Assembly: GCA_001464165.1 (NCBI GenBank)
Contig: LNEX01000431.1
Location: 1-41,626, forward strand
Direction: 5' to 3'
From: a bacterium Ga0077546
GTDB taxonomy: Bacteria > Cyanobacteriota > Vampirovibrionia > Obscuribacterales > Obscuribacteraceae
Length of the DNA: 41,626 nt
Every line of letters begins with the position of its first letter. Positions within the stretch are counted from its first letter, which is position 1. The position numbers and the translations under genes were made by a program. Below, one piece after another: positions 17,417 to 25,091 of the stretch. The notes under the pieces are model-generated. The model had not been told where the DNA came from, ran no database searches, and was given only the letters and a program-made list of their open reading frames with translations.

Positions 17417-17932
17417 CTACTTAGCAGTTTCAACTTTAGCTGTAGGATCTGCATCTTTGCCAATGAACCTATCGAGAATGTGCACAACTCCGTTTGAGCA
17501 TTGAATATCAGTATCTTTGATTTTCGCATCGCCGATAAAGAGACCCTTATCTTTTGATTCAATAGTTATAGTGCCACCGTCTATAGTGCGAAGCGTAGCA
17601 CCACCAGCGAAGGACGCTGCGTCATGCCGCCCCTCAATGAGGCCCCTTGATATTACTTTGTTTAACTGGGGCTTGTTGTTCCAGAGCTCAACCCAATTAC
17701 CATAAGGCATGTCATCAAAGGCATCATTTTTAGGTACAAAGAAGGTGAAAGGACCAGCCCCATGTAATTGTTTGGTTTTACCAACCCGTCGCAAGGAGTC
17801 AGATAGATAGCCGAACTTCTTTGATTCCTTAAAAGTCGTTGCCATATCTTTGTCTACAGTTTTTGCCAAGGCAGCCTGTCCTATAAAGAGACTGACAATG
17901 GTGAAGCTAGCAATACTCGTAATTTTAAGCAT
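17417..17932 (-). CDS. Secreted fasciclin (FAS1) domain protein
   Basis: The signal peptide is MLKITSIASFTIVSLFIGQA with cleavage near ALA-K. One FAS1 domain fills the rest: LSDSLRRVGKTKQLHGAG, the H1 box GPFTFFVPKNDAFDDMP, RTIDGGTITIESK, and the H2 box SNGVVHILDRFIG. FAS1 domains act in adhesion and matrix binding, and bacterial single-domain versions are usually periplasmic or extracellular. At 171 residues it is normal for a one-domain secreted form. The ATG at 17932 has AGAGGG 6 bases upstream. It is convergent with the membrane protein gene upstream in the window and appears monocistronic. Confidence 0.93.
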   Translation of the reverse strand: MLKITSIASFTIVSLFIGQAALAKTVDKDMATTFKESKKFGYLSDSLRRVGKTKQLHGAGPFTFFVPKNDAFDDMPYGNWVELWNNKPQLNKVISRGLIEGRHDAASFAGGATLRTIDGGTITIESKDKGLFIGDAKIKDTDIQCSNGVVHILDRFIGKDADPTAKVETAK

Positions 17933-18115
17933 TATGCCCTCTAGTGCTTTTCATCAATGACCCTCCTAGGGACTAGCAGGAGGAGACGCGAAGGACGTAA
18001 TCTGGTTCCATTTCCTTGCCCCATGAACCTCCGATTTAATTAACAAAAGTAATTGCAACTTGTGTCCTCGTGGTGCGTCAGCGCTATCAGTTAGATCGCT
18101 CATAGGAACGGACAA

Positions 18116-18595
18116 GTGAATCAAATTGGTAAATATCTCCAGACTACAGCCGTAGTAACCAGCGTTTTATTGACGCAAACCCTAAGTGCCTGTGGTGGCG
18201 CGAAGACGGCTGACACCAGTAGTCTTCCACCTCTCGACGACTCAAATCGCAGCAGCTACGGTTCTAACGTTAACAGTCGCACTGCTGCAGCCCCTCGTTC
18301 GGGTATGTCCAACGGCCAGAAAGTCGCTCTTCTTGCTGGCGCTGCCGCTGTTTATTATCTATTTCAGAAAAACCAGAAGGCCAGAGCGACCGGTGATACC
18401 ACTGAACCTCAATATTATCTATCCAAAAACGGGCGGGTCTATTATCGTGAGGCCGGTGGCCGCGTGCACTGGGTGACAGCACCCCAGGGCGGCATTAGCG
18501 TGCCCCTGGATGAAGCGCAACAATATCAAGAGTTTGAAGGTTACGACGGCCGCACAACCGGTCGAAACCTTGCAGGTATAGGTACTTCTAATTAG
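18116..18595 (+). CDS. Lipoprotein of unknown function
   Basis: GTG 18116, with AGGAA 8 bases upstream, begins a lipoprotein signal (VVTSVLLTQTLSAC, lipobox LSAC). A Ser-rich linker, a second hydrophobic segment (VALLAGAAAVYYLF) and a C-terminal domain follow. In that domain the strands YYLSKNGRVYYRE and RVHWVTAPQGGISVP look like a small WW/SH3-like beta sheet. The protein of 159 residues is not assigned to a known family. It precedes the repeat protein at 18618 by 22 bases, with a ribosome site between, and the pair ends at a strong terminator, so they form one transcription unit. Confidence 0.78.
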   Translation: MNQIGKYLQTTAVVTSVLLTQTLSACGGAKTADTSSLPPLDDSNRSSYGSNVNSRTAAAPRSGMSNGQKVALLAGAAAVYYLFQKNQKARATGDTTEPQYYLSKNGRVYYREAGGRVHWVTAPQGGISVPLDEAQQYQEFEGYDGRTTGRNLAGIGTSN

Positions 18596-18617
18596 CATGA
18601 AAGAAGGAGATTTTAAA

Positions 18618-18923
18618 ATGAGTCTGTTGTCGCTTTTAAATGACATAAAAAAGGTCATCTATGATGACCCAAATACACCGCACAAGCCAGGGCATGACCC
18701 AGGTGGCCTGATTGGTGGAATTGAGAATCTGTTCGGTCAGTATGGTGACCAAAATGGAGATCGTTCAGCTAGATCTGCCAGTCAAGATCCGATGGGCGAC
18801 CCTGATAGCCGTGGGCAATTTGGCAATGTTCGTCCAGCCAGCCAAGACCCTTTGGGTGATCCAGGCGAGGGTGGTCGAAGAGTTAGACCGGCCAGCGAAG
18901 ATCCGCTCGGCGATCCGGGTTGA
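18618..18923 (+). CDS. Small repeat protein with RPASQDPLGDPG units
   Basis: The start is ATG 18618, chosen because AAGGAG lies 10 bases upstream; the ATG at 18597 would place that site inside the gene. The protein has 101 residues: a helix MSLLSLLNDIKKVIYDDP, a Gly-rich stretch, then three copies of a 12-14 residue unit (SARSASQDPMGDPD, NVRPASQDPLGDPG, RVRPASEDPLGDPG). The repeats are acidic, Pro/Gly-rich and probably disordered. The family and function are unknown. It is coupled to the upstream lipoprotein gene and followed by an intrinsic terminator, so the two products may act together at the cell envelope (inference). Confidence 0.75.
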   Translation: MSLLSLLNDIKKVIYDDPNTPHKPGHDPGGLIGGIENLFGQYGDQNGDRSARSASQDPMGDPDSRGQFGNVRPASQDPLGDPGEGGRRVRPASEDPLGDPG

Positions 18924-18947
18924 ATCGGTTAGCTATTGTTTGATCGA

Positions 18948-18985
18948 GAAACCCACCGCCACTGCGGTGGGTTTCTTGTCTTAGC
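18948..18985 (+). terminator. Rho-independent terminator after the repeat-protein gene
   Basis: A perfect 12-bp stem (GAAACCCACCGC with GCGGTGGGTTTC) and a 4-base loop are followed by a T-rich tail (TTCTTGTCTT). It lies 25 bases after the stop of the 18618 gene and ends the two-gene unit. Confidence 0.88.
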
Positions 18986-19019
18986 CAATTGGTGGTTTTG
19001 ATTATTAGAGGAGTGAATT

Positions 19020-19422
19020 ATGCCGCTGCTGGATTCAAGACAATGTATGCCAGCTGGGCGGCCGCTTTATTTGAAAAGCCGTTGCCTTAGTTGTCAGACA
19101 ACTTATCTACTATAATTTGCTGCGGGCTCGCTTGAGGAGAGCCTTGCCCTTTGACGACACTCAGGGTCATCGCTGGTGCGAAGTTTACTTACCCGGTCGC
19201 GGCTGGGTGCCCTATGAGCCCACGCTCGACAGTAAAGAACCCTCAGAGCTCAGGTACGTCGGCCGCTTCTTTCAACCATCGCTTATTACCTTTCACGGGG
19301 GCGGCGATAGCAACCTGCTGGGCAACTCTTACAATAGCACTGACTCAAGCTCCACTCGACTTAAACACACACGCACTTTCTACTGGCGGCCTCAGGGTGG
19401 CAGCTCCACAAGTTCTTACTGA
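19020..19422 (+). pseudogene. Remnant of a transglutaminase-like gene (C-terminal part)
   Basis: Positions 19117-19422 encode RWCEVYLPGRGWVPYEPT, the His-containing block (QGHRW) and downstream 'W..YEPT' block of transglutaminase-like (papain-fold) proteins. The catalytic Cys and the first half of the domain are missing. A strong ribosome site (AGAGGAG) and ATG at 19020 begin a 31-residue frame that stops at 19115. A second frame carries KTMYASWAAALFEKPLP before a stop near 19089, and the transglutaminase frame itself opens only after a stop at 19072. So the gene start is scrambled over about 100 bases. It could be a decayed gene or one with several sequence errors. The Ser/Thr-rich tail ends near a weak hairpin (AACCGGGTCCGGTT) and a T run. 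Confidence 0.6.
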
Positions 19423-19441
19423 ACCGGGTCCGGTTTGTACA

Positions 19442-20254
19442 TTATTTTTTGTCGGCAACTAGCTTCTCCAAGCCTGCTACCCAAACTTTGTTGTTAGCTT
19501 TTTGGGCGGCACTTATCAGCTTTGAGCATGAATCTGCCGACTGCTGATAGGCTAGATATTTGTTCATGATCTCGCGGCCAATATCACCTTCGTTGAGAGC
19601 GGCAGCAGCTTCAAATAATTCCAGTGACACTTCTAGAAGTGCTTCAATGGCACTCTCTAGGGCCTCTTCTTGTTCTTCTTCAGAAGTACCGTCGTCTTCT
19701 CTTTGAGAAAGTAAAACCGATTCGTGCAGTAAAATTTTCTTTTGTAGGTGGGCCAGAGTCTCTTGATCTAATTCTAGGTAGAGACCCCGTTTTATAAAAT
19801 TGGACGATTCGATTTGGCGAATTAGGCTAAGGGTGTGGCTGTTAAGATCAGTGTTGGTTTTTAGCTTGAAATATATTTCTATTGTTCGCTCGGGTTCTAT
19901 TTGCCGATTGAGAGCAGCCCATTCGCTGATTGTAGTCCAATCTTGTCTCGCACCAAGTAGAGAGGCCTCTCTTTGATCTCTCATACTTGTGAGAGTCTGC
20001 ATGGCCGGTTCATAATCATCTGCCAGTGCGGCCATATCAGCAAGTAAGATTGTCAGCCGCTTATTCTGCCATTCCGCCAGACTTCGACTGCCTTCGAACA
20101 CTTCGATGTAACGCATCAAAGCTGCTTCATATTCGCCTTCATCAAAATTACTCTCGGCAAGCATATGTAGCTGAGCTAAATCTGCCACCGGCTCTATGGC
20201 AAAGTTGAGTTGTTGATCTGACATAGGTCTTAGGCTGTCTTCTGGATTGCTCAC
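19442..20254 (-). CDS. TPR-like helical protein of unknown function
   Basis: The 270-residue protein is predicted to be all-alpha, acidic and soluble, with no signal peptide. An early unit, ESNFDEGEYEAALMRYIEVF, matches a TPR helix pair; later parts are long helices rich in Glu and Leu (EEEQEEALESAIEALLEVSL) that may form a coiled coil. The GTG at 20254 begins the frame; an ATG 10 codons later (20224) is also possible, and neither has a strong ribosome site. It lies 6 bases after the stop of the POT transporter gene on the same strand, so it is probably the second gene of that unit. No specific function can be given. Confidence 0.78.
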   Translation of the reverse strand: MSNPEDSLRPMSDQQLNFAIEPVADLAQLHMLAESNFDEGEYEAALMRYIEVFEGSRSLAEWQNKRLTILLADMAALADDYEPAMQTLTSMRDQREASLLGARQDWTTISEWAALNRQIEPERTIEIYFKLKTNTDLNSHTLSLIRQIESSNFIKRGLYLELDQETLAHLQKKILLHESVLLSQREDDGTSEEEQEEALESAIEALLEVSLELFEAAAALNEGDIGREIMNKYLAYQQSADSCSKLISAAQKANNKVWVAGLEKLVADKK

Positions 20255-20260
20255 GACTGA

Positions 20261-21706
20261 TTATCTTACCGAACCCATAAGCTTTTTGATGAATGGCGTT
20301 AGTGCTGCTAGTAGACCTGCCGCCGTAAGAGCCGCTATGGCCATGGCACCAAACAAGTATGACATTGCTCCGCTTGAATCAGATTGCAGATAGCCACTGA
20401 AATAGCCTGCCATTTTATTGCCAATTGCGGTAGAAACGAACCAGCCACCCATAGTCAAACTAGCGAGCCTGGCAGGGGCGAGCTTAGTAACTGTGCTTAA
20501 GCCTACTGGGCTGAGGCACAGCTCGCCAAGGGTTTCGACGAAGTAGACAGTAATTAAGAAGATTGGGCTAACCTTGCCCTGTGCTGTTAGTATCGCGGCT
20601 GGTACCATGGTGGCAATACCAATGCCAAGGAAGAGCAGACCAAGAGAAAACTTGCCTGGACTAGAAGGCTGTTTCTCACCTAGTTTGATCCAAAGCCAAG
20701 AGAAAACTGGTGCTAGCAAAATTACATAGGTCGATTGCAGCGATTGAAACCAGCTTGAGGGAAAGGACATACCGAAAAGAGTGTTATCAGTTAATCTATC
20801 AGCAAAAATATTGAGGCTGGAGCCACCTTGTTCATATATTGACCAGAACAGAGCGTTGAAGACAAAGAGACAAAGTAGCGCGCCTAATTTTTTCAGTTCA
20901 TCAGGTGTAAACATGGCTTCTTTGTTAGACTTCTGGCAAGGCTTTGTGGCTTTTGCGCCGGTCACTGCAACAGTATCACTCTCTAGGTCAGCGACATCAT
21001 GAACAGACGTTTGGTCCTTCTCTACTTTGCCGCCAATTTTATCTAGTAGCTTCCACTGCATGACTAAATGAACTAAGCCTATACACATGCCGACGCCAGC
21101 AGCAGCAAAGCCGAAGTGCCAGCTTGATTCTGGTGACAAGCCTAGTTTTGCTAGCACTTCCTTAAAATGTCCGCTTTGGGCTAGATAGCCACATACAATT
21201 GGTGCTAGTGTGGCACCCATATTGATGCCCATATAGAAGATTGAAAATCCGGCATCGCGTCTTGGATCGTTCTGGTGATAAAGCCGACCTACCATTGTGC
21301 TGATATTTGGCTTAAGCAATCCTGTGCCTAGAACAATTAATAGCATGCCTCCGTAGAAGGCACTTAAGGCTGGTAACACCATAGTGAAGTGGCCTAGGGC
21401 AATAACTATTCCCCCAAACAAGATTGCTTTGCGTGCACCGAGAATACGATCAGCGATGAAGCCGCCAGGTATGGCTGTGAGATAGACGCACATAGTGTAT
21501 GTACCGTAGATTTCAGAGGCGTGCTCTACACTGAAACCCAAACCGCCTTGCACCACCGGCGCTACCATGAACAAAACTAGTATTGCTCGCATACCGTAGT
21601 AGCTAAAGCGCTCCCACAATTCAGTGAAGAACAAGACGTTGAGCCCGCGGGGATGCCCTCCTATACCGCCTGTCTCTAGCATCTGGCTGTCAATGGCTGC
21701 ATTCAT
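20261..21706 (-). CDS. POT/PTR family proton-coupled peptide transporter
   Basis: A major-facilitator protein of 481 residues with about 14 hydrophobic helices. The POT family signatures are clear: ELWERFSYYGMRAIL at helix 1 (the ExxERFxYYG proton-coupling motif) and FSIFYMGINMGATLAP (the FYxxINxG motif). It should import di- and tripeptides with protons across the inner membrane. A charged loop near residues 220-260 lies between the two halves, as in bacterial relatives. It starts at ATG 21706 without a strong ribosome site. The helical protein at 19442-20254 follows directly and may be cotranscribed. The family call is firm; substrate preference is not readable. Confidence 0.94.
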   Translation of the reverse strand: MNAAIDSQMLETGGIGGHPRGLNVLFFTELWERFSYYGMRAILVLFMVAPVVQGGLGFSVEHASEIYGTYTMCVYLTAIPGGFIADRILGARKAILFGGIVIALGHFTMVLPALSAFYGGMLLIVLGTGLLKPNISTMVGRLYHQNDPRRDAGFSIFYMGINMGATLAPIVCGYLAQSGHFKEVLAKLGLSPESSWHFGFAAAGVGMCIGLVHLVMQWKLLDKIGGKVEKDQTSVHDVADLESDTVAVTGAKATKPCQKSNKEAMFTPDELKKLGALLCLFVFNALFWSIYEQGGSSLNIFADRLTDNTLFGMSFPSSWFQSLQSTYVILLAPVFSWLWIKLGEKQPSSPGKFSLGLLFLGIGIATMVPAAILTAQGKVSPIFLITVYFVETLGELCLSPVGLSTVTKLAPARLASLTMGGWFVSTAIGNKMAGYFSGYLQSDSSGAMSYLFGAMAIAALTAAGLLAALTPFIKKLMGSVR

Positions 21707-21844
21707 TTATAACTTCGTTAACCACCATACATAAGGAACTATAGATCTTTAGGGCTTGCTACGAAACCCTATAATACAGCCACTTTGAAGCCAGATGATT
21801 GAACAATAAGGTGGGTCATTAAGCATATGCTTTTGACTCAGGCC

Positions 21845-22049
21845 TCATGTCATGGGCGTTAGAACGTTGTCTGCGAGCGCCTCAAGGCGGTTGTAAATTT
21901 CTTTGATTTGAAACCCTTGCTCTGTGACGCATTGGAAGAATTTATCTTGACGGGTCTGCGAGGCTTGATAGTGGGCGTTTTCAGGAGGTTGATGCTTATT
22001 GGGTTTCAGGGCTTGTATATAGCGCCGTTATATAAAGTGAGTCATTCAT
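21845..22049 (-). pseudogene. Small hidden gene with a one-base frame break
   Basis: On the minus strand, ATG 22049 reads MNDSLYITALY and then soon stops. One base over, the frame continues with strongly protein-like content (HQPPENAHYQASQTRQDKFF, QGFQIKEIYNRLEALADNVL) and ends at 21845. The total of 205 bases is a multiple of three plus one, so removing a single base near 22013-22018 gives one 67-residue protein. The second frame lacks any ATG, GTG or TTG of its own. There is no strong ribosome site and no family is recognised; the C-terminal half is a predicted helix. It may be a real small gene with an indel error, or decayed. Confidence 0.45.
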
Positions 22050-22324
22050 GCTGTATTGCGTTAAGTGTGAGAGCGGGCTTATGATTGCTGCATAGAAACG
22101 AAATCGAATCCCCTTGGTTCACTCCCCGCACCTTCATTAAGGTCGTTGTTTGTAACTTTTGGTGGAAACTGCAAGAGAAGCTTCCCCAAGCCCCTCTGAC
22201 AGAGCTGTTTGTCTTACTGACATTAGCAAGTTTCGCTTTCTGCTTAAATCCCACAACAAACATGCCGACTGCATTTCAAAGCTGAGCTTTGTGGTGCCAC
22301 CGTCGGCAATACTAGGAGAAGATC
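22050..22324. other. Intergenic region upstream of the small TPR gene
   Basis: Together with 21707-21844, this is the non-coding remainder of a 618-bp gap between the divergent POT transporter and TPR genes. Short frames exist on both strands but none has a ribosome site or convincing composition. No tRNA, terminator or recognisable riboswitch was seen. Confidence 0.4.
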
Positions 22325-22663
22325 ATGAGAAATTCAGCAGACGTTTCGGAAAGAGCCGAACTTCATGAAGAAAAGGGTAACTATGTAGAAGCTGAAAGAC
22401 TCTACAAAAAAGCCCTAGTGCTGAAATCAAAAGAAACAGGTGAAGAATCTTTCGAACTCGTTCCTTATCTATACAACTTAGGTATGACACAGTTTGCCAC
22501 TGATAAGCACGATGATGCGCTTACCTCTTTCAATCGCTTACTCAATCTCTTGACCCTGCAACAAGCTGAAATCAGCAGCGAAATCAAAGAAGTTCGCTAT
22601 TTGATCAGTGAAGTTTATCGCGAGCAAGACGAAGAAGCGATGCCTATTTCAGTTAGCGCCTAA
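22325..22663 (+). CDS. Small TPR protein
   Basis: The 112-residue protein contains two helix pairs of TPR type: ELHEEKGNYVEAERLYKKAL and LYNLGMTQFATDKHDDALTS, followed by a third amphipathic helix. There is no signal peptide. ATG 22325 has an AGGAGAAG site 4-9 bases upstream. It is probably a cytoplasmic adaptor. It ends 23 bases before the convergent gene, with a short hairpin between them. Confidence 0.82.
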   Translation: MRNSADVSERAELHEEKGNYVEAERLYKKALVLKSKETGEESFELVPYLYNLGMTQFATDKHDDALTSFNRLLNLLTLQQAEISSEIKEVRYLISEVYREQDEEAMPISVSA

Positions 22664-22678
22664 CCTTTGTCTTTATGT

Positions 22679-22699
22679 GGCGGGGATTACATCCCCGCC
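22679..22699. terminator. Hairpin between convergent genes, overlapping a stop codon
   Basis: A perfect 9-bp stem (GGCGGGGAT with ATCCCCGCC) and a 3-base loop lie between the converging TPR gene and the 203-residue gene, and span the stop codon of the latter. There is no T run on either side, so a bidirectional terminator or mRNA-end stabiliser is possible but not proven. Confidence 0.45.
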
Positions 22700-23298
22700 T
22701 GAGCAGCGGTGGGCAGCTTGCCAGCTTGAAAGGCTTGGCACTGTTCTAGGTTGGCAAGGTCCATTTTGAAGTCTATCCAGTTGTTTTGTTCATCGAGAAC
22801 GGCCATTTTCCATTCACCAACTGTTCCAGTGGGAAATTCCCAGGTGATCTGCGCGCCGGCCTCGTTAGTAAATCCTTCACCTTGTACGTGAACGATGCCT
22901 GGTTCGAGCTTTTTCAAATTTGTCCAAACTTCATTGAAAATAGCCCAGCCCTTTTCATCATAGAAAGCCTGATGGGGCTTGAAATTAAAGACAACCTGTA
23001 CCGAGTGCATATACTGACAAAGCCAGCGTACCGCTGAATGCGGCATGACTGGTTCTTTGTCGTCCAAAAGCGCACGCACAGCATCAGCGATATAATCGTC
23101 AAATTCTTCTTCGCCGCGCTCATAGCGGTCAATTTCGACTACTGGGTCGCCGTTATCTAAATAGAGGGCAATTTGCGACCAAGTTCCGCTGCCTTCTTCT
23201 TCGTCGCTCTCAATTTCGGCGTCTACAAGTGCGTCAACTAGCCACTGGGCGACAGCGTCTGTTGATAGGCCTACATTTTTTGTGCCAAAAAATTCCAT
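22687..23298 (-). CDS. Protein of unknown function
   Basis: A 203-residue acidic soluble protein without signal peptide. The first part looks helical and negatively charged (LVDALVDAEIESDEEEGSGT, EEEFDDYIADAVRALL). The second half has alternating strands (SVQVVFNFKPHQAFYDEKGW, AQITWEFPTGTVGEWKMAVL), which suggests a mixed alpha/beta fold. I recognise no family. The ATG at 23298 lies 8 bases after the stop of the M28 peptidase gene on the same strand, so this is the last gene of a three-gene unit. Function is unknown. Confidence 0.72.
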   Translation of the reverse strand: MEFFGTKNVGLSTDAVAQWLVDALVDAEIESDEEEGSGTWSQIALYLDNGDPVVEIDRYERGEEEFDDYIADAVRALLDDKEPVMPHSAVRWLCQYMHSVQVVFNFKPHQAFYDEKGWAIFNEVWTNLKKLEPGIVHVQGEGFTNEAGAQITWEFPTGTVGEWKMAVLDEQNNWIDFKMDLANLEQCQAFQAGKLPTAAQAGM

Positions 23299-23306
23299 TC
23301 TGCTAG

Positions 23307-24221
23307 TTATAGCCTTTTGGCCCTAGTTCCGGCAAGTGCAGCAAAGGTTTTACCCAGGTTGTTGACCAGTTCTGTAAACATATTGAGATCAATTTTGTCT
23401 GGGGTATCTTCTGCTAAGTGGTAATAGGGATAGCGAAAGGGTGCAGTGTCTGTAACCATGATTGCTGGATATTCCATTTGCCAAAAGCACATATGATCTG
23501 AAAGCGACACTCCGGGTGTGCTTTCAGGGGCAGCTATTGTTTGAAAGGGAAAATTTGACTGCTTTTGAAAAAGCCCCTTTGTTTCCTCAAGCAGATCTTT
23601 CGATTTGATATTGGCGACGAAAGCAATGAAATCGCCGGTATTGGGAAAAACGCTTACTCCTGGCGGATACTTCTGACTACCAGGCTCTTTGCTGAAATAG
23701 CCCATGGTTTCTAGAGAATACATGGCCACGATTTTCTCACCTCGGCCTTTGCATGCTCGGGCATAGTTGAGACTTCCCATGCCGTCACCGGCAAAATAGG
23801 GCGATTCTTCATTGGCGAAGGCGACTAGACGAATATTTCGCCTGGGCTGGCAATCTTTTAGTATCTCGGCCAAGGCAAGTACGGCAGCAACACCGGTGCC
23901 ATTGTCATTGGCACCCGGCGAGCCCGGCACCGTGTCATAGTGAGCACCAATTACTATTGTTTCTTGGGCTTCTTCAGTCGCTTGCGACTCAGACCGATTG
24001 CCTGTACCCGAGCCGGATACCAGTATTTCGACATTGGCAAAGTTTGTGCCTTGAAAAATATATTGCTGTCTTTGTGGTTTAAGACCAGTTTGAGCAAATA
24101 TTTCTTCAATATATCGAGCTGAAGCTTCTAGTGAGCCTCGGTTAGAAAGATTGCGCTCGCCTATCCCTAGGGCCAGGTGGTTAAGGTGTGACAAAAGCGA
24201 TGACTTTAGATTTTTACGCAC
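23307..24221 (-). CDS. M28 family zinc aminopeptidase
   Basis: A 304-residue dizinc peptidase with the full metal set of M28: IGAHYDTVPG (H94, D96), GANDNGTG (D106), FANEES (catalytic E138 and ligand E139), the SLETMGY block with E171, and SLSDHMCF with the last His near residue 247. M28 enzymes remove N-terminal residues from peptides. No signal peptide is seen, so a cytoplasmic site is likely unless export uses another route. The start is GTG 24221, only 5 bases after the upstream gene's stop, so the pair is probably coupled. Together with the POT peptide transporter gene nearby (20261-21706), it hints at peptide scavenging (inference from proximity only). Confidence 0.92.
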   Translation of the reverse strand: MRKNLKSSLLSHLNHLALGIGERNLSNRGSLEASARYIEEIFAQTGLKPQRQQYIFQGTNFANVEILVSGSGTGNRSESQATEEAQETIVIGAHYDTVPGSPGANDNGTGVAAVLALAEILKDCQPRRNIRLVAFANEESPYFAGDGMGSLNYARACKGRGEKIVAMYSLETMGYFSKEPGSQKYPPGVSVFPNTGDFIAFVANIKSKDLLEETKGLFQKQSNFPFQTIAAPESTPGVSLSDHMCFWQMEYPAIMVTDTAPFRYPYYHLAEDTPDKIDLNMFTELVNNLGKTFAALAGTRAKRL

Positions 24222-24226
24222 TCGAT

Positions 24227-24922
24227 TTATTCAAGTTCTTCGTGGCTGCGGTCAATCAAGTGCTCAAGAGCAAGTAAGGTATAGCGTTCGAAGCGATCGG
24301 CTGAGAGTGGTTTGCCTTCGACGTTCCAGGATATTTGTGGTTGGCTTTGAAAATCTCTTTCTATGCTTCTATTAGAGTTTCTCTCACTATTTCGCTCAAT
24401 GTTTCCAGTCAGGCCAATCTCGGCTTCAAAGACCATTAAGGGCTGATGACAAGCTTCTTCATTTGATAGGCCCATAACACGGTCGGCGGCAAAAATGAAA
24501 AATTCAATTTTGCCTTGCAGTCCTCGTACTACCAGGCTCAATTTGCTTGTGGAAAATCGACTGCGGTAATAGCAGGTTGATTTTGACGGCTGCCGTTGCC
24601 TATCTAGTTCAATAGCCTCGCAAGAGCGAGTGGGGGCAACGCAGCTAAGGTGAAGTTCTTTAACGCGATTAATGCGATTAATCTCTTGGGTGTAAGGCTC
24701 AAGTAGGGCGAAAATGCGATCAACTAAAGCCATGGTGCCTTGATCTAGGGCAACTCTGGCCTGTTCTGCGGAGATTTCGCTTTGAGCTATGCGGTCTGAG
24801 TAAGCCAACGATTTTTGCGTCAAATAGGCAAGGTAGTCGGGGCGCACGTTTTGCGACTGCGAGCGATAGTTGTCAATTATGGTTTGTTTTAAATCGATAG
24901 TGCCGTCAGAAGCTGCTCGCAT
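24227..24922 (-). CDS. Protein of unknown function, paralogue of the gene at 10791-11918
   Basis: A 231-residue soluble protein, first gene of the unit with the M28 peptidase. Residues about 62-224 share a layout with the protein at 10791-11918: a long helix (ALVDRIFALLEPYTQEINRI), a strand, RFSTSKLSLVVRG, IEFFIFAADRVM, QPLMVFEAE, then ISWNVEGKPL and a closing helix ending LEHLID. Between them is a short Asn/Arg/Ser-rich insert (ERNSERNSNRS). The N-terminal 60 residues are helical (PDYLAYLTQKSLAYSDRIAQ). The start is ATG 24922. There are no catalytic motifs I can name. The shared domain suggests a family with several members in this genome. Confidence 0.75.
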   Translation of the reverse strand: MRAASDGTIDLKQTIIDNYRSQSQNVRPDYLAYLTQKSLAYSDRIAQSEISAEQARVALDQGTMALVDRIFALLEPYTQEINRINRVKELHLSCVAPTRSCEAIELDRQRQPSKSTCYYRSRFSTSKLSLVVRGLQGKIEFFIFAADRVMGLSNEEACHQPLMVFEAEIGLTGNIERNSERNSNRSIERDFQSQPQISWNVEGKPLSADRFERYTLLALEHLIDRSHEELE

Positions 24923-25091
24923 TGAATACTCATTCGAAAACAGAAGTTATTACTTAAGAATACCTATAGTCAAGCGGTAATCGTAGTTAATAAATGCTCA
25001 GAGTCTGATGTATATACAGCTAGGATAGAGCAAGTCACGCGCATGGTTTGAGCGCTTGATTAAGAGAGCCAACCAAGTCAAAAGCTGCTAT

